Below, piece by piece: positions 32,455 through 43,703 of a stretch of DNA of 64,000 nucleotides. Source of the stretch: Micromonospora sp. WMMD1120 (GTDB taxonomy: Bacteria; Actinomycetota; Actinomycetes; Mycobacteriales; Micromonosporaceae); the NCBI RefSeq assembly GCF_029626235.1, contig NZ_JARUBO010000005.1, positions 6,544,001-6,608,000 on the forward strand. The letters run 5' to 3'. Made by a program: the position numbers and the translations under genes. A model generated the notes under the pieces. The model ran no database searches. It was given only the letters and a program-made list of their open reading frames with translations, and had not been told where the DNA came from. The stretch's first letter is position 1. Every line of letters begins with the position of its first letter.

Positions 32455-35400
32455 GCCGTTCCCAACTCCTTGTCGATGAGGGCGAACATGTCCTCGTCGG
32501 ACACGTCGCCGAAGGTGTCGCCCATCTCCGGGACGATGTCCTCGCCGGGGACATCGGCGCCGTTCAGGACGTGCCGGAGCCGGGTGCTGAGTCCGCGCAG
32601 CCGAGGTTCGGCGGCGGCGAGCAGTTGCGGGTCGGCGCTGAGCTGGGTCAGGAGCGTCTCGATCCGCCGCAGCTCGGCCTCCAGCGGCGGTTCCTCGGCC
32701 TCGCTGGTCAGGCCGGCCGCGGTGATGAGGAAGGTGGTGACGTCGGCGGGGGTGGGCCGGTCGTAGACGAGCGTGGCGGGCAGGCGCAGCCCGGTGACGC
32801 GGCCCAGTCGGTTGCGCAGTTCCACGGCGGCGAGCGAGTCGAAGCCGAAGTCCTTGAACGCCCGGTCCGCCTGCACCGCGTCCGGTGCGTCGTGGCCCAG
32901 GACGGTGGCGACCTGAGCCCGTACGACGTCCAGGACGACGTGGTGCCGGTCGGCGGGCGCCACACCGGCCAGTCGTTCGGTGAGAGTGCCGGTCGGCTTG
33001 TTGATCAGTTTCTCGGGCACCCGGACCAGGCCCCGCAGCAGCGGCAGCAGGGCGCCGGCGCGGGCATTCGCGCGTAGCGTCATCAGGTCGAGCCGGACCG
33101 GTGCCAGCAGCGCCTCGGGGCGCCCGACGCTCTGGTCGAACAGACGTAGTCCGAGGTCGGTCGCCAGCACCGGAATGCCGGCGCGTGCCCAGCGGGCCCG
33201 GTCGGTGTCCTCCAGTTGACCGGTCATGCCGGTGGCGTCCGCCCACAGCCCCCAGGCCAGTGCGGTGGCCGGCAGGCCGGCGGCCCTGCGGTGGGCGGCG
33301 AGGGCGTCGAGATACGTGTTGGCGGCGGCGTAGTTGCCCTGCCCCGCGTTCCCGACCAGCCCGGCGACCGAGGAGAACAGCACGAACATGGCCAGGTCCT
33401 GACCCGCCGTCAACTCGTGCAGATGGTTGGCCGCGTCGATCTTCGGTCGCAGCACGCGGTGGAGCCGCTCCGGGGTGAGTGTGTCCAGCGTGCCGTCGTC
33501 GAGTACGCCGGCGGCGTGGATGACGCCGGTCAACCGCCGCCCGTCCAGCACCCCGGCGAGCTGATCACGGTCCGCCACGTCACACGCCGCGACCTCGACC
33601 GCGCACCCCTGCGCGGCCAACTCGTCAACCAACCCGGCAGGCGCCCGACCCGTGCGGCTGAGCAACAACAACCGCCGCACACCATGCGCTTTGGCCAGGT
33701 GCCGGGCGAACACCGCACCCAACCCACCCGTGCCACCAGTGATCAGCACCGTGCCATCCGGGTCGAGGGGAGCCGGGACGGTCAACACCACCTTGCCGGT
33801 GTTCCGACCCTCCCGCAGGAACCGGAACGCCTCCCGACCCTCACGCACATCCCACGCCCGGATTGGGGCATGCGACAACACACCCCGCTCGAACAGACCC
33901 ACAACCTCCCGCAACATCTCCTGCAAACGATCCGGACCCGCATCGAAAAGGTCGAAAGCCTGATACCGCACACCCGCACGCACATCCGCATCACGGATGT
34001 CGGCCTTACCCATCTCCACGAACCGCCCGCCCGGTGGGAGCAGGTCCAACGACGCGTCCACGAAGTCACCCGCGAGCGCGTTCAACACCACATCAACCCG
34101 ACCGAACGCCTCCCGGAACCCCAGATCCCGCGACGACGCCACCTCACCCACACCCAACGCGCGAACCGCGTCCCACTTCGCCGGACTCGCCGTCGCACAC
34201 ACCCGCGCCCCGAGATGCCGGGCGATCTGCACCGCCGCCATCCCCACACCACCCGCGGCGGCATGGATCAACACCCGCTCCCCCGACCGCAACCCCGCCA
34301 GATCCACCAACGCATGCCACGCGGTCACGAACGCCACCGGGATCGCCGCCGCCTGCGCGAAACTGAACCCCGCCGGCATCGGCACCACCAACCGCCGATC
34401 CACCACCGCCACCGGACCAAACGACTCCGGCACCAAACCCATCACCCGATCACCAGGCAACAGATCCACAACCGCCGAACCGACCTCCACCACCACACCC
34501 GCCGCCTCGCTACCCAACGGCGCCACACCCGGATACTGACCCAACGCGATCAACACATCCCGGAAATTCAACCCCGCCGCACGCACCCCGACACGCACCT
34601 CATGCGGCTCCAGCTCCCGAGCAGGACCGGTCGCGACGACCCGCAGATCCTCCAACGAACCCGCACGCTCGATCGACAGCCGCCACTCGTCACCCGCCGG
34701 CAACGACTCCACAGGCCGCAACCGGGGCACCAGCAGCCGGCCATCCCGCACCGCGAACTGCGGCTCGTCGACCGCCGCCAACGCCGCCCAATCCGGCTCG
34801 TCACCATCGACATCCACCAACACGAACCGACCCGGATGCTCCGACTGCGCCGTCCGCACCAACCCCCACACCGGCGACACCGCCAGATCGACGTCCCGAT
34901 CCCCGACCGCGACAGCACCCCTGGTGACGACGAAAAGTCGGGCCTCGGTCAGCCACTCGGAGGCCAACCAGCGCTGCACCATGGCCAGCGCCGCCGACGG
35001 GTCGACGGGCGCGTCCACGACGACGATGTCCGGAACGGCCGCGCCCTCGGCCACGGCGGCCTCGAGCGCGACCAGGTCGGCCCCGGCCGCGATCCGGAGC
35101 GGCAGGGCAGCCTCGGACGGGCTGTCGGTCAGCGGATGCCAGACTAGGTGGAACACTGTCTCGTCCGGTACACCGGCCAACTGCGCGGGGTCGACCGGCC
35201 GGAACGCCAACCCGGCCACGGATGCGATCGGTTCCCCGGTCCGGCTGACCACGTCGACACGCAGACCGCCCTCGCCGCCCGGGGCGATCCGTACGCGGGC
35301 GCTGTTGCCGGAGCTGCCCGAGAGGCGGACTCCGGCCCAGGAGAACGGAAGATCCGGAGCGGCGGTCGCCGGTCGGTCCAGCAGTGCCCCGTGCAGCGCG

Positions 35401-38400
35401 GCGTCCAACAGGGCCGGGTGGACGTGGAATCCGGGTACGCCCTCCGGCAGTGCCACCTCGGTGTAGACGGTGTCCCCACCACGCCACGCCGCCCGTACGG
35501 CCTGGAAGCCGGGCCCGTAGTCGTAGCCGGCCTCGGACAGGCGCTCGTACAGGTCCTCGACCGGCACCGGGACCGCGTCCACCGGTGGCCACCCGACCGG
35601 GAAGTCCTCGACAGCGGGCGCGGCCACCGCCAGTCTGCCCCGGGCGTGGCAGACCGCCGGCGATCCGGGGTCCGCCGGGCGGGAGTACACCGCCACCTCG
35701 CGCCCGCCGTCCGGGCCGGCCTCGCCGACACGGACCTGTATCTGCCGGCCGCCGGTCTCGGGCAGTGTCAGCGGCGCCTGGAGAACGAGTTCCTCGACAG
35801 CCGGGGTGTCCAGTCGGGTCCCGGCCGCGACGACCATCTCGACCAGCGCGGCACCGGGGAGCACCACGGTGCCGGACACCGCGTGGTCGGCGAGCCACTG
35901 ATGTGTCTGCCGCGACAGTCGGCCGGTGAACAGCCATTCGTCCCGGTCGCCGACCGGCACCGCAGCGGCCAGGATGGGATGCTCCACGCCGGCCAGGCCC
36001 GCCGCCGTGACGTCCCCCGGTTCGGTCCCGGGGGCGAGCCAGTACCGGCGGTGCTGGAACGCGTACGGCGGCAGGTCGACGCGGTTACCTCCGGGAAACG
36101 CCGCAGACCAGTCCACCGCCACACCTGCGGCGTGCGCCTCGGCGACCGACAGCAGGAACCGCCGCCAGCCACCCTCATGACGGCGCAGCGTGCCTACCGC
36201 CGGGACATCCGCGACGGCGGTCACCAGAACCGGGTGCGCCGACACCTCCACGAAGCAGTCAGCGGTGTCGCCGGCCAGCGTCCGCACCGCCGGCTCGAAC
36301 CCCACCGGCTGTCGGATGTTCGCGTACCAGTACGACGCGTCGAGCCCCGCCGTATCGACGAACTCGCCGTACACGGTCGAGTAGAACGGCACCTCCCCGG
36401 TGCGCGGGCTGATCGGTGCCAGCTCCCGGACCAGGTCCGCGCGAATGGCCTCCATGTGCGCCGAATGCGACGGGTAGTCCACCGCCACGCGCCGCACCAC
36501 CACGTCTCTGGCCTCGCAGGCGGCCAGCAGCAGGTTCAGCGCGTCGTCGTCGCCGGCCACCACGACCGCCGCCGGGCCGTTCAGCGCCGCGACCGAGACC
36601 CGGTCGCCGTACGGCGCGATCAGCTCCCGCACCTCCGCCACCGGCAACCCGATCGACGCCATGCCTCCGGTGCCGGCCAGGCGATCCCGGATCAGGCGGC
36701 TGCGCAGCACCACGACCCGCGCCGCGTCGTCCAACGACAGCGCCCCGCACACGTACGCGGCGGCGATCTCACCCTGTGAGTGCCCGAGCACCGCTGCCGG
36801 ACGGACGCCGAACGACTGCCACATCCGGGCCAGGGCGACGTTCACCGCGAACAGGACCGGCTGGAGCACGTCCACCGGCAACGCCGCGGACCCGGCGCGC
36901 AGCACGTCCTCCAGACGCCAGTCGACGAACGCCGCGAAGGCCCGTCCGCACGCCGCGATCTCCGCCGCGAAGACCGGCGACGACTCCAGCAGTCGCACGG
37001 CCATGCCGTCCCACTGAGAGCCCTGACCGGGGAACACGAACACCACCCGGCCGCCTTCGGCGACGCCCTGCACCACCGAGGCACCGGCCTCGCCCACCAC
37101 AACGTCGGCCAAGGCGTCCAGCAACTCGCCACGGTCGGCGGCCACGACCACGGCCCGCGAGTCCAGTTGCGCCCGCGTCATCGCGGCCGAGAACCCCACG
37201 TCGACCGGGTCGAGTTCGGGGCGGGCCAGCAGCCAGGCCCGCAACCGGTCCGCCTGCGCCCGCAACGCCGCGTCGCCGTGCCCGGACAGCAGGATGGGCA
37301 CCACCTCCGGCGGTGGGCCCGCGTCCACGGCAGTCACCGCGGGCGGCTCTTCCACGATGACGTGCGCGTTGGTGCCGCTGACCCCGAACGACGACACCCC
37401 CGCCCGCCGCGGTCGCCCGGTCGCCGGCCAGGGGTGCGGTTCGGTCAGGAGTCGCACCCGGCCCGCGTCCCAGTCCACGTGTGGCGACGGCGCGTCGACG
37501 TGCAGTGTGCGCGGCAGTTCGCCGTGTCGCATCGCGAGCACCATCTTGATGACGCCGGCGATGCCCGCCGCGGCCTGGGTGTGACCGATGTTGGACTTGA
37601 CCGAGCCGAGCCAGAGCGGTTCGCCGTCGGCGCGCTCACCGCCATAGGTGGCCAGCAGCGCACCGGCCTCGATCGGGTCGCCGAGCCGGGTTCCGGTGCC
37701 GTGCCCCTCCACCGCGTCGACCTGCGCCGCGGTCAGCCCCGCGTTCGCCAGGGCCTGCCGGATCACCCGTTCCTGGGCGGACCCGTTCGGCGCGGTCAAT
37801 CCGTTCGACGCGCCGTCCTGGTTGACAGCGCTGCCACGCAGCAGGCCCCAGATGCGCCGGCCGTGGCGCTGTGCGTCCGACAGCCGCTCCAGCACCAGCA
37901 CGCCCAGACCGTCGGAGAAGCCGGTCCCGTCCGCCGCCGCCGCGTACGCCTTGCACCGCCCGTCGGCGGCGAGACCGCGCTGGCGACTGAACTCGACAAG
38001 CAGGAACGGTGTGGCCAGCACGGTGACGCCGGCGGCGAGCGCCAGTGAACAGTCGCCGTTGCGCAGCGCCTGTGCCGCCAGGTGCACCGCCACCAGGGAG
38101 GACGAACAGGCGGTGTCGACCGACACCGCCGGGCCCTCCAGCCCGAGGGTGTACGCGACCCGGCCGGAGACGACGCTGTTCGTCGTCCCGGTCAGCCGGA
38201 AGCCCTCCAACTCGGCCGGGTACGCCGTGCCGTAGTCATCGGAGGACATGACGCCGCAGAAGACGCCGGTGTCGGTGCCGCGCAGGGTGGTGGGGTCGAT
38301 GCCCGCGTCCTCGAACGCCTGCCACGACGCCTCCAACATGAGCCGCTGCTGCGGGTCGGTGGCGAGCGCCTCGCGCGGGCTGATGCCGAAGAAGTCGGCG

Positions 38401-38621
38401 TCGAACTCGCCGGCGTCGCGCAGGAATCCGCCGCCGCGCGTGTACAGCGTGCCGGCCCGGTCCGGGTCCGGGTCGTACAGTCGGGGCAGGTCCCAGCCCC
38501 GGTCATCCGGCAGTTCCGAGACCGCGTCGCGCCCCTCCGCCAGCAGGGTCCAGAACTCGTCGGGGCTGGTCACCCCGCCCGGGTAGTGGCAGCTGATGCC
38601 GACGATGGCCAGCGGCTCGTC
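32451..38621 (-). other. PKS module 1: KS-AT-DH-ER-KR-ACP (methylmalonyl)
   Basis: Begins at DEPLAIVG. The full reductive loop has intact motifs, giving a saturated alpha-methyl unit. The ER has ALGQYPG, so the residue aligned with the stereo-diagnostic Tyr52 of quinone oxidoreductase is Tyr, which usually accompanies a 2S methyl; that alignment was done by eye. The ER-KR DNA is shared with modules 2 and 4 except for a short segment (around 34284-34345) reading [12 protein letters not shown] here and [12 protein letters not shown] in the others. Confidence 0.85.
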
Positions 38622-41585
38622 GGTCCCGTCGCGCCGGGCGGGCGGCGCGGCGGCGCCCGTCTCCTGCTCGCCGCCGGCCGCGAGACGGCCCAGCAGGGCG
38701 GCGGCGGACGCCGGGGTCGGGTGAGCGTAGACCAGTGTGGTCGGCAGGGTGAGGCCGGTGGCCCGGTTGAGCCGGTTCCGTAGCTCGACGGCGCCCTGCG
38801 AGTCCAGCCGGAGGTCGGTGAAGGTGCGACGCACGTCGATCGCATCCGGTGAGCGGTGTCCCAGGACCGCGGCGACGTGTGCCCGTACGGTGTCCAGCAG
38901 GAACCGGTCGCGCTCGGCGGCCGGCGTACCGCTGAGGCGCTGGGCCCACAGTCCAGCCGTGTCGGCGGGTCGCGCCGGCTGGTGTCCGGCGGGCGGCGGT
39001 GGCGCGGCGGTCGCCACGTCGCCCGGCGCGCTCGCCGAGGGCAGCGGGAACCGCTGGCGCTGGAAGGCGTACGTCGGCAGGTCCACGCGGCGGCCTCCGG
39101 CCAGCGCTGTGGGCCAGTCCACGACCACGCCTGCGACGTGCGCCTCGGCCAGTGAGTGCAGGAATCGCCGCAACCCACCCGCACCTCGGCGGAGCGTGCC
39201 GATCGAGGGAACATCGGGCACCGCCGTCACCAGGACCGGGTGCGCCGACACCTCGACGAAACAGTCGATTCCGTCGTCGACAAGCGCCCGCACCGCGGAC
39301 GCGAACCCCACGGGCTGCCTGATGTTCGCGAACCAGTAACCCGGGTCCAGGCCGGTGGTGTCCACGAACCCACCGGTCACCGTGGAGTAGAACGGCACCT
39401 CGGCCGGGCGGGGCGCGATCGGCGCCAGGACCCGCAACAGGTCGTCCCGGATGGCATCCATGTGCGCGGAGTGCGACGGGTAGTCGACCGCCACCCGACG
39501 CGCCGGCACATCCGCACGGGCGCACGCGGCCGTCACGGCATCCAGGACGTCGCCGTCCCCGGCCACCACCACCGCCGCCGGGCCGTTCACCGCCGCGACC
39601 GAAACCCTCTCGCCGTACGGCTCCAGCATCGTGCGCACCGCCTCCTCCGGCGACGCGATCGACACCATGCCTCCGGCTCCGGCCAGTCGTTCCCGCACCA
39701 GCCGGCTGCGCAACGCCACGATCCGGGCCGCGTCGTCAAGCGACAGGGTCCCGCACACGTACGCCGCCGCGATCTCACCCTGCGAGTGCCCGACGACAGC
39801 GCTGGGACGCACCCCGTGCGACATCCACAACCGGGCCAGCGCGACGTTCACCGCGAACAGCACCGGCTGCACCACGTCCACCGGCAGCACCGACCACGAC
39901 GATCGCAGCACGTCCTCGAGATGCCAGTCGACGAACGCCGACAGGGCGCGTCCACACGCCGCTATCTCCGCGGCGAAGACCGGCGAGGAGTCCAGCAACT
40001 CCACCGCCATGCCCTCCCACTGGGACCCCTGGCCCGGGAAGACAAAGGCCACCCGGCCGCCGGTGGCAGCACCCGCCGGCACCACCGACGGCTCCGGCTC
40101 CCCCGCCGCCAGGGCCGACAGGCCGGCCAGCAACTCGTCCCGGCCGTCGGCCACCAGCGCGGCGCGCCACCGCAGGTGCGCGCGGGTCGTCGCCGCCGAG
40201 AACGCCACGTCCAGAACACCCCGGTCCGGGTGCGACAGCAACGACTCCCGCAGCCGCTCCGCCTGGTCGTAGAGCGCCATCTCGGTCGCCGCCGACAGGA
40301 CCACCGGCACCGGCCGCTCGGGTGCCGGTGGCGTCGGCGTGGCCGGTGGGGCCGCGCTGATCAGCAGGTGGCAGCACGAGCCGCCGATGCCGAGCGACGT
40401 CACGCCGGCCACGACGCTGCCGTCCGTCGCGACCGGCCATCGCTCACGCCCGGTGGCCACGCGCAGACCCAGATCGTCCAGGGCGATACGAGGGTTGGGC
40501 CGGCTGAAGTTGAGGTGTGGCACGATTTCGCGCCGATGCACGCAGAGCGCGGCCTTGAGGAGCCCGGCGATGCCGGCCGCGCCCTCCAGATGCCCGATGT
40601 TCGTCTTGACCGAGCCGACGACCAGCGGGGCGGACCGCCCTGGACCGTATGCCGCGCCGAGAGCCTCGGCCTCGATCGGGTCGCCGACCGGGGTTCCGGT
40701 GCCGTGCAGTTCGACGTACTGGACCTGCTCCGGTCGGAGTCCGGCGTCGTCGAGGGCGGCTCCGATGGTCCGGGCCTGCACGGTGGCGCTGGGCACTGTC
40801 AGCCCGCCGTCGCCGCTGCCGGTGCGCACCGCGCCGCCCTCGATGACCGCGTAGATCCGGTCGCCGTCCTCCAGGGCCCGGTCGAGCGGCTTCAGCACGA
40901 CGACGCCGCCGCCCTCGCCGCGGACGTACCCGTTGGCCCGTTCGTCGAAGACGAAACACCGCCCGTCCGGCGACAACGCCCCGGCCTCCTGGACCACGGC
41001 GGTGCTCAGCGGAGACACGTTGAGGTGCACGCCGCCGGCCAGGGCGACCTGCGCCTCGCCCCGGCGCAGGCTCTCGCAGGCGAGGTGGACGGCGACGAGG
41101 GACGACGACTGACCGGTGTCGACGGTCATGCTGGGGCCGTCGTACCCCAACGCCCACGAGACGCGGTTCGCGATGAGGGAACGCGCGGCCCCGGTCAGGG
41201 TGTGCCGGGTGGCGCGGCCGGAGGCGGCGACAAGGTCGGCGTAGTCCGCGGACATCACGCCGAGGAAAACCCCCACCGACGCCGGGGCGGTGCTGACGAC
41301 GCCGGCATCCTCGGTCGCCTGCCAGGCCAGTTCGAGGACCAGCCGCTGTTGCGGGTCGGCCTCCGCGGCCTCGCGTGGTGACATGCCGAAGAAGTCGGGG
41401 TCGAAATCTTCGATGCCGTCGGCGAAGCCGCCCCGGTCGGGGCCGGTGCGCCGGTCCGGGTCCCGCTCACGCACGGCATCGACGCCGGCGCTGAGTAGCT
41501 GCCAGTACTCGTCTGGGGCCGATACGTGCGGCAGGCGTGCCGCCATGCCCACGATTGCGATCCGCCGCCTGTTCGTGCCCATCAT
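32451..41585 (-). CDS. Modular type I polyketide synthase, KSQ loading module and module 1
   Basis: Protein of 3044 residues. The start is ATG 41585 or the next ATG at 41582; GGGGG lies 4 or 7 nt upstream respectively. There is no docking helix before the first KS, as expected for the first protein of the line. Loading module: KS with VDTGQSSS (Gln159 for the catalytic Cys, a decarboxylating KSQ), AT with GHSQGE/YPSHS (methylmalonyl-like) and an ACP whose serine motif is the unusual [10 protein letters not shown]. Module 1: KS (DTACSSS), AT (GHSQGE/YPSHS), DH ([10 protein letters not shown]), ER (HAAAGGVGM), KR (LDD, YAAAN) and ACP (GFDSL), then a C-terminal docking tail. Prediction: propionyl starter, then one fully reduced methyl-branched extension. 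The gene lies divergently from the regulator at 41885, so its promoter is in the 299-bp gap. Confidence 0.95.
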   Translation of the reverse strand: MMGTNRRRIAIVGMAARLPHVSAPDEYWQLLSAGVDAVRERDPDRRTGPDRGGFADGIEDFDPDFFGMSPREAAEADPQQRLVLELAWQATEDAGVVSTAPASVGVFLGVMSADYADLVAASGRATRHTLTGAARSLIANRVSWALGYDGPSMTVDTGQSSSLVAVHLACESLRRGEAQVALAGGVHLNVSPLSTAVVQEAGALSPDGRCFVFDERANGYVRGEGGGVVVLKPLDRALEDGDRIYAVIEGGAVRTGSGDGGLTVPSATVQARTIGAALDDAGLRPEQVQYVELHGTGTPVGDPIEAEALGAAYGPGRSAPLVVGSVKTNIGHLEGAAGIAGLLKAALCVHRREIVPHLNFSRPNPRIALDDLGLRVATGRERWPVATDGSVVAGVTSLGIGGSCCHLLISAAPPATPTPPAPERPVPVVLSAATEMALYDQAERLRESLLSHPDRGVLDVAFSAATTRAHLRWRAALVADGRDELLAGLSALAAGEPEPSVVPAGAATGGRVAFVFPGQGSQWEGMAVELLDSSPVFAAEIAACGRALSAFVDWHLEDVLRSSWSVLPVDVVQPVLFAVNVALARLWMSHGVRPSAVVGHSQGEIAAAYVCGTLSLDDAARIVALRSRLVRERLAGAGGMVSIASPEEAVRTMLEPYGERVSVAAVNGPAAVVVAGDGDVLDAVTAACARADVPARRVAVDYPSHSAHMDAIRDDLLRVLAPIAPRPAEVPFYSTVTGGFVDTTGLDPGYWFANIRQPVGFASAVRALVDDGIDCFVEVSAHPVLVTAVPDVPSIGTLRRGAGGLRRFLHSLAEAHVAGVVVDWPTALAGGRRVDLPTYAFQRQRFPLPSASAPGDVATAAPPPPAGHQPARPADTAGLWAQRLSGTPAAERDRFLLDTVRAHVAAVLGHRSPDAIDVRRTFTDLRLDSQGAVELRNRLNRATGLTLPTTLVYAHPTPASAAALLGRLAAGGEQETGAAAPPARRDGTDEPLAIVGISCHYPGGVTSPDEFWTLLAEGRDAVSELPDDRGWDLPRLYDPDPDRAGTLYTRGGGFLRDAGEFDADFFGISPREALATDPQQRLMLEASWQAFEDAGIDPTTLRGTDTGVFCGVMSSDDYGTAYPAELEGFRLTGTTNSVVSGRVAYTLGLEGPAVSVDTACSSSLVAVHLAAQALRNGDCSLALAAGVTVLATPFLLVEFSRQRGLAADGRCKAYAAAADGTGFSDGLGVLVLERLSDAQRHGRRIWGLLRGSAVNQDGASNGLTAPNGSAQERVIRQALANAGLTAAQVDAVEGHGTGTRLGDPIEAGALLATYGGERADGEPLWLGSVKSNIGHTQAAAGIAGVIKMVLAMRHGELPRTLHVDAPSPHVDWDAGRVRLLTEPHPWPATGRPRRAGVSSFGVSGTNAHVIVEEPPAVTAVDAGPPPEVVPILLSGHGDAALRAQADRLRAWLLARPELDPVDVGFSAAMTRAQLDSRAVVVAADRGELLDALADVVVGEAGASVVQGVAEGGRVVFVFPGQGSQWDGMAVRLLESSPVFAAEIAACGRAFAAFVDWRLEDVLRAGSAALPVDVLQPVLFAVNVALARMWQSFGVRPAAVLGHSQGEIAAAYVCGALSLDDAARVVVLRSRLIRDRLAGTGGMASIGLPVAEVRELIAPYGDRVSVAALNGPAAVVVAGDDDALNLLLAACEARDVVVRRVAVDYPSHSAHMEAIRADLVRELAPISPRTGEVPFYSTVYGEFVDTAGLDASYWYANIRQPVGFEPAVRTLAGDTADCFVEVSAHPVLVTAVADVPAVGTLRRHEGGWRRFLLSVAEAHAAGVAVDWSAAFPGGNRVDLPPYAFQHRRYWLAPGTEPGDVTAAGLAGVEHPILAAAVPVGDRDEWLFTGRLSRQTHQWLADHAVSGTVVLPGAALVEMVVAAGTRLDTPAVEELVLQAPLTLPETGGRQIQVRVGEAGPDGGREVAVYSRPADPGSPAVCHARGRLAVAAPAVEDFPVGWPPVDAVPVPVEDLYERLSEAGYDYGPGFQAVRAAWRGGDTVYTEVALPEGVPGFHVHPALLDAALHGALLDRPATAAPDLPFSWAGVRLSGSSGNSARVRIAPGGEGGLRVDVVSRTGEPIASVAGLAFRPVDPAQLAGVPDETVFHLVWHPLTDSPSEAALPLRIAAGADLVALEAAVAEGAAVPDIVVVDAPVDPSAALAMVQRWLASEWLTEARLFVVTRGAVAVGDRDVDLAVSPVWGLVRTAQSEHPGRFVLVDVDGDEPDWAALAAVDEPQFAVRDGRLLVPRLRPVESLPAGDEWRLSIERAGSLEDLRVVATGPARELEPHEVRVGVRAAGLNFRDVLIALGQYPGVAPLGSEAAGVVVEVGSAVVDLLPGDRVMGLVPESFGPVAVVDRRLVVPMPAGFSFAQAAAIPVAFVTAWHALVDLAGLRSGERVLIHAAAGGVGMAAVQIARHLGARVCATASPAKWDAVRALGVGEVASSRDLGFREAFGRVDVVLNALAGDFVDASLDLLPPGGRFVEMGKADIRDADVRAGVRYQAFDLFDAGPDRLQEMLREVVGLFERGVLSHAPIRAWDVREGREAFRFLREGRNTGKVVLTVPAPLDPDGTVLITGGTGGLGAVFARHLAKAHGVRRLLLLSRTGRAPAGLVDELAAQGCAVEVAACDVADRDQLAGVLDGRRLTGVIHAAGVLDDGTLDTLTPERLHRVLRPKIDAANHLHELTAGQDLAMFVLFSSVAGLVGNAGQGNYAAANTYLDALAAHRRAAGLPATALAWGLWADATGMTGQLEDTDRARWARAGIPVLATDLGLRLFDQSVGRPEALLAPVRLDLMTLRANARAGALLPLLRGLVRVPEKLINKPTGTLTERLAGVAPADRHHVVLDVVRAQVATVLGHDAPDAVQADRAFKDFGFDSLAAVELRNRLGRVTGLRLPATLVYDRPTPADVTTFLITAAGLTSEAEEPPLEAELRRIETLLTQLSADPQLLAAAEPRLRGLSTRLRHVLNGADVPGEDIVPEMGDTFGDVSDEDMFALIDKELGTA
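33501..34607. repeat. ER-KR homogenised block, copy in module 1
   Basis: Third, slightly more divergent copy in the first PKS gene. It matches the other two closely except for an interior segment near 34284-34345, which has a different sequence, and ends earlier, around 34607, where the ER N-terminal region diverges. Confidence 0.83.
38622..41585 (-). other. PKS loading module KSQ-AT-ACP
   Basis: First part of the first PKS protein. The KS keeps the fold motifs HGTGT and NIGH, but its nucleophile codon (41109-41111) is CAG (Gln), the hallmark of KSQ domains that decarboxylate the AT-loaded extender to make the starter. The AT carries YPSHS, closest to the methylmalonyl motif YASHS, so propionyl is the expected starter. 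KSQ function is established for other macrolide synthases; starter identity here is inferred. Confidence 0.88.
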
Positions 41586-41884
41586 GGTGCCCCCGTCAAG
41601 GGCCGGGAATCAGGTGTCCTCGGGACCTTAAGCAGCCCTGTGGACATGGCAGAAGCGCATGACCGGAAGCTGTCACGCGGCGCTGGGGCACTCCGGTCGG
41701 GCACGGCTTGCGGCAGCTTCCTCGGTCGAAAGTGCCACGCCGACCCACAGGTTTCGCCGACTGACATCGGCCCATTCCGAGCGGTAGCATCATCCATTGC
41801 CGAAGATCGCGTTGTGGTTAGCGTCGATGGCGCCGCCCCGACCGCACTTCCGCTTCCTGCCATTATCGAACCACGGGGGGTTTG
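41586..41884. promoter_or_regulatory. Divergent control region between PKS operon and regulator
   Basis: 299 bp without a convincing gene, separating the leftward PKS operon from the rightward regulator, so it must contain at least the regulator promoter and probably that of the PKS genes. I see no clear TTGACA/TATAAT pair. It holds the inverted repeats listed separately and a TAGCAT hexamer near 41786 that could be a -10 element. Confidence 0.6.
41661..41727. promoter_or_regulatory. Inverted-repeat cluster, possible operator
   Basis: GGAAGCTG (41665-41672) pairs with CAGCTTCC (41714-41721). The flanks GACC and GGTC extend the match with a two-base bulge. GACCGGA (41661-41667) also pairs with TCCGGTC (41692-41698). 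Overlapping half-sites between divergent genes are a plausible binding site for the adjacent LuxR-type regulator, but no motif for such a protein is known to me. Confidence 0.35.
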
Positions 41885-42658
41885 ATGCAGTTACCGGACA
41901 CGAATGGCCGCCCGCCTTCCGCCGGGCTTCAGGAAATCGAATACGACGTGGATGTCACCCTGCTCCAGGCGCAGGAACTCATCGAGAAGGCCATGTCCAG
42001 CCACCGCCGGGAAAGCCGGCAGGTACGCCATCTGCCGGGCGACGAGACCTTCTTCGACACGGCCGCCGGGGATCTGATCACCGCGGCGCGACGTGAGGTG
42101 CTGTGCGTGCTGTCCGTGCGCACCATGTCCACCGACCGCCGGTCCCGCATGATCCCGCTGCTTCAGGAGGCTCACCAGCGCGGTGTCGACGTGCGAGCCC
42201 TGGTGCCGTCCCAGATCGCCAGCACCGAGGTCGCGGTCGAGCTGACCCGCGGCGGCCAGTTCGGCTACCGGACGCGGGAACTGCCGGACCAGAGCCTGCT
42301 CATCGTCGACGGGCAGCACGCCGCTCTGGGCACACCGCAACGCCCGGGCGAACCGGCGCACGCCCTGCTGGTCTCGGTGGTGTCGCTGGTCCAGGTGCTG
42401 CGGTCCATGTTCGGCTTCACCTGGAGCTACGGCGTTCCGCTGACCGAACTGCTGAGCATGAACGACAAGCTCAACGAGGAGCCCGCCCGCTCGGTCCTGG
42501 CCAATCTCGGCGCCGGCACCAAGGACGAGGTGGCGGCACGACGGCTGGGCATCTCCGTCCGCACGTACCGTCGGCACGTCGCGGAGATCATGCGCGGCTT
42601 CGAGGCGAATTCCCGCTTCCAGGCCGGGGTGCGGGCGGCCCGACTCGGCGTCGCCTAG
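41885..42658 (+). CDS. LuxR-type helix-turn-helix regulator with TrmB/PLD-like sensor region
   Basis: 257 residues from ATG 41885, preceded by a G-rich ribosome site; an in-frame TTG at 41882 is the alternative start. The C-terminal 60 residues (EEVAARRLGISVRTYRRHV region and following) form a LuxR/NarL-type HTH, but no response-regulator receiver domain precedes it. Instead residues about 55-165 resemble the TrmB/phospholipase-D-like fold of a family of actinomycete cluster-situated regulators. Codon 3 (41891-41893) is TTA, the rare leucine codon read by the bldA tRNA in streptomycetes, so synthesis may depend on that tRNA. Its position divergent from the loading-module gene suggests it controls the PKS operon; whether it activates is not shown by sequence. 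Confidence 0.88.
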   Translation: MQLPDTNGRPPSAGLQEIEYDVDVTLLQAQELIEKAMSSHRRESRQVRHLPGDETFFDTAAGDLITAARREVLCVLSVRTMSTDRRSRMIPLLQEAHQRGVDVRALVPSQIASTEVAVELTRGGQFGYRTRELPDQSLLIVDGQHAALGTPQRPGEPAHALLVSVVSLVQVLRSMFGFTWSYGVPLTELLSMNDKLNEEPARSVLANLGAGTKDEVAARRLGISVRTYRRHVAEIMRGFEANSRFQAGVRAARLGVA

Positions 42659-42728
42659 ACCCGCGCTCCCGACCTGGGCCGCCGCGTCGGGTCAGGGCTG
42701 GCAGGGATTCCCGCAGCGTGGCGGGGGT

Positions 42729-42753
42729 CCCGCGCCGCGGTGCGTGGCGCGGG
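42729..42753. terminator. Hairpin between convergent regulator and dehydrogenase genes
   Basis: CCCGCGCC (42729-42736) and GGCGCGGG (42746-42753) form an 8-bp perfect stem with a 9-nt loop in the 109-bp gap between two converging genes. No T-tract follows, as is common in actinomycetes. Confidence 0.5.
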
Positions 42754-42767
42754 GTGGCCCGGTGTGC

Positions 42768-43703
42768 TCACACCGCGGCCGGGAAGACGTAGTGCACTCC
42801 CGTCGCCTTCTCGGAGATCTCCCAGAGACGGCGACCGTTCTCCGCGTCGGTCGCGGCCGCGGAGGGCTGCACCAACGTGGGGTGACCGCGCATCTCGTTC
42901 CGGCCGTCCGGGCCGACGAAGTCTCCGCCCCGGACGGCCGGATCGGTCGCCGCATAGAGCTGGGACCAAGCGCCGCTCTCCACCGGTTGGGCGAGCAGCG
43001 GGTTCCCGAGCCGGCCGAGGAGGAACTTCCACAGCCCGGTGGTGGCGGCGAACTGCAGGTTGGTGGCCGTATAGCCGGGATGGGCCAGGACGCTGCGGAC
43101 CGGGCTGCCCGCGTCGGTCAGCCGCCGGTGCAACTCGTAGCCGAAGATGGCGTTGGCCAACTTCGACATGTTGTAGAAGGCCATCGGCGCGTAGCCGCGT
43201 TCCCCGGTCAGATCGTCGAAGCGCATCGTCGCCTGACGGTGGTTGAGCGAGCTGATCGTGACGACCCGTGGGTCGTCGGCCTTCGTCAGCAGATCGAGCA
43301 GCAGGCCGGTGAGCGCGAAGTGGCCGAGGTGGTTGGCGGCGAACTGGACCTCGTGCCCGGTGGCGGTCAGCGTCCGGGGCGGAGCCATCGTGCCCGCGTT
43401 GTTGATCAGAACGTCGACCCGCTCGTGACCATCGTGCAGGCGCTGGGCGAACCGACGTACCGAATCGACGTCGGCGAGGTCGACCGTCTCCACGTCGAGT
43501 TGGGCATCCGGCACGCTCGCCAGGACCTCGGAGGCGGCCCGACGACCCTTCGCCTCGTCCCGGACGGCCATGACGACGCGGCCGCCGTGCGCCGCCACCG
43601 CACGGGTCGTGGCGAGCCCGAGACCGCTACTGGCCCCGGTGACCACGAAAACCCGCTGCCGCAGGGGAGGGATCTCATCCGACGTCCAACCTCGACTCGA
43701 CAT
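42768..43703 (-). CDS. Short-chain dehydrogenase/reductase (retinol-dehydrogenase-like)
   Basis: 311 residues from ATG 43703; an in-frame ATG at 43766 would add 21 residues that look non-conserved, so the shorter form is preferred. Classical SDR features are visible: the Rossmann motif TGASSGLG near the N-terminus, NNAG, a catalytic Ser in TISSLNH, and YNMSK giving the catalytic Tyr and Lys. The size and the long C-terminal region fit the retinol dehydrogenase/WWOX-like SDR branch, which uses NAD(P)H on alcohols and ketones. It is transcribed against the regulator and divergently from the P450 at 44019. A tailoring redox step on the polyketide is possible, but the substrate cannot be read from the sequence. 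Confidence 0.88.
   Translation of the reverse strand: MSSRGWTSDEIPPLRQRVFVVTGASSGLGLATTRAVAAHGGRVVMAVRDEAKGRRAASEVLASVPDAQLDVETVDLADVDSVRRFAQRLHDGHERVDVLINNAGTMAPPRTLTATGHEVQFAANHLGHFALTGLLLDLLTKADDPRVVTISSLNHRQATMRFDDLTGERGYAPMAFYNMSKLANAIFGYELHRRLTDAGSPVRSVLAHPGYTATNLQFAATTGLWKFLLGRLGNPLLAQPVESGAWSQLYAATDPAVRGGDFVGPDGRNEMRGHPTLVQPSAAATDAENGRRLWEISEKATGVHYVFPAAV

Noticed and set aside
16560..34607. Repeated blocks considered as insertion sequences or a CRISPR array
   Set aside because: The repeats are in frame inside PKS domains, have no terminal inverted repeats or transposase and are far too long for CRISPR.
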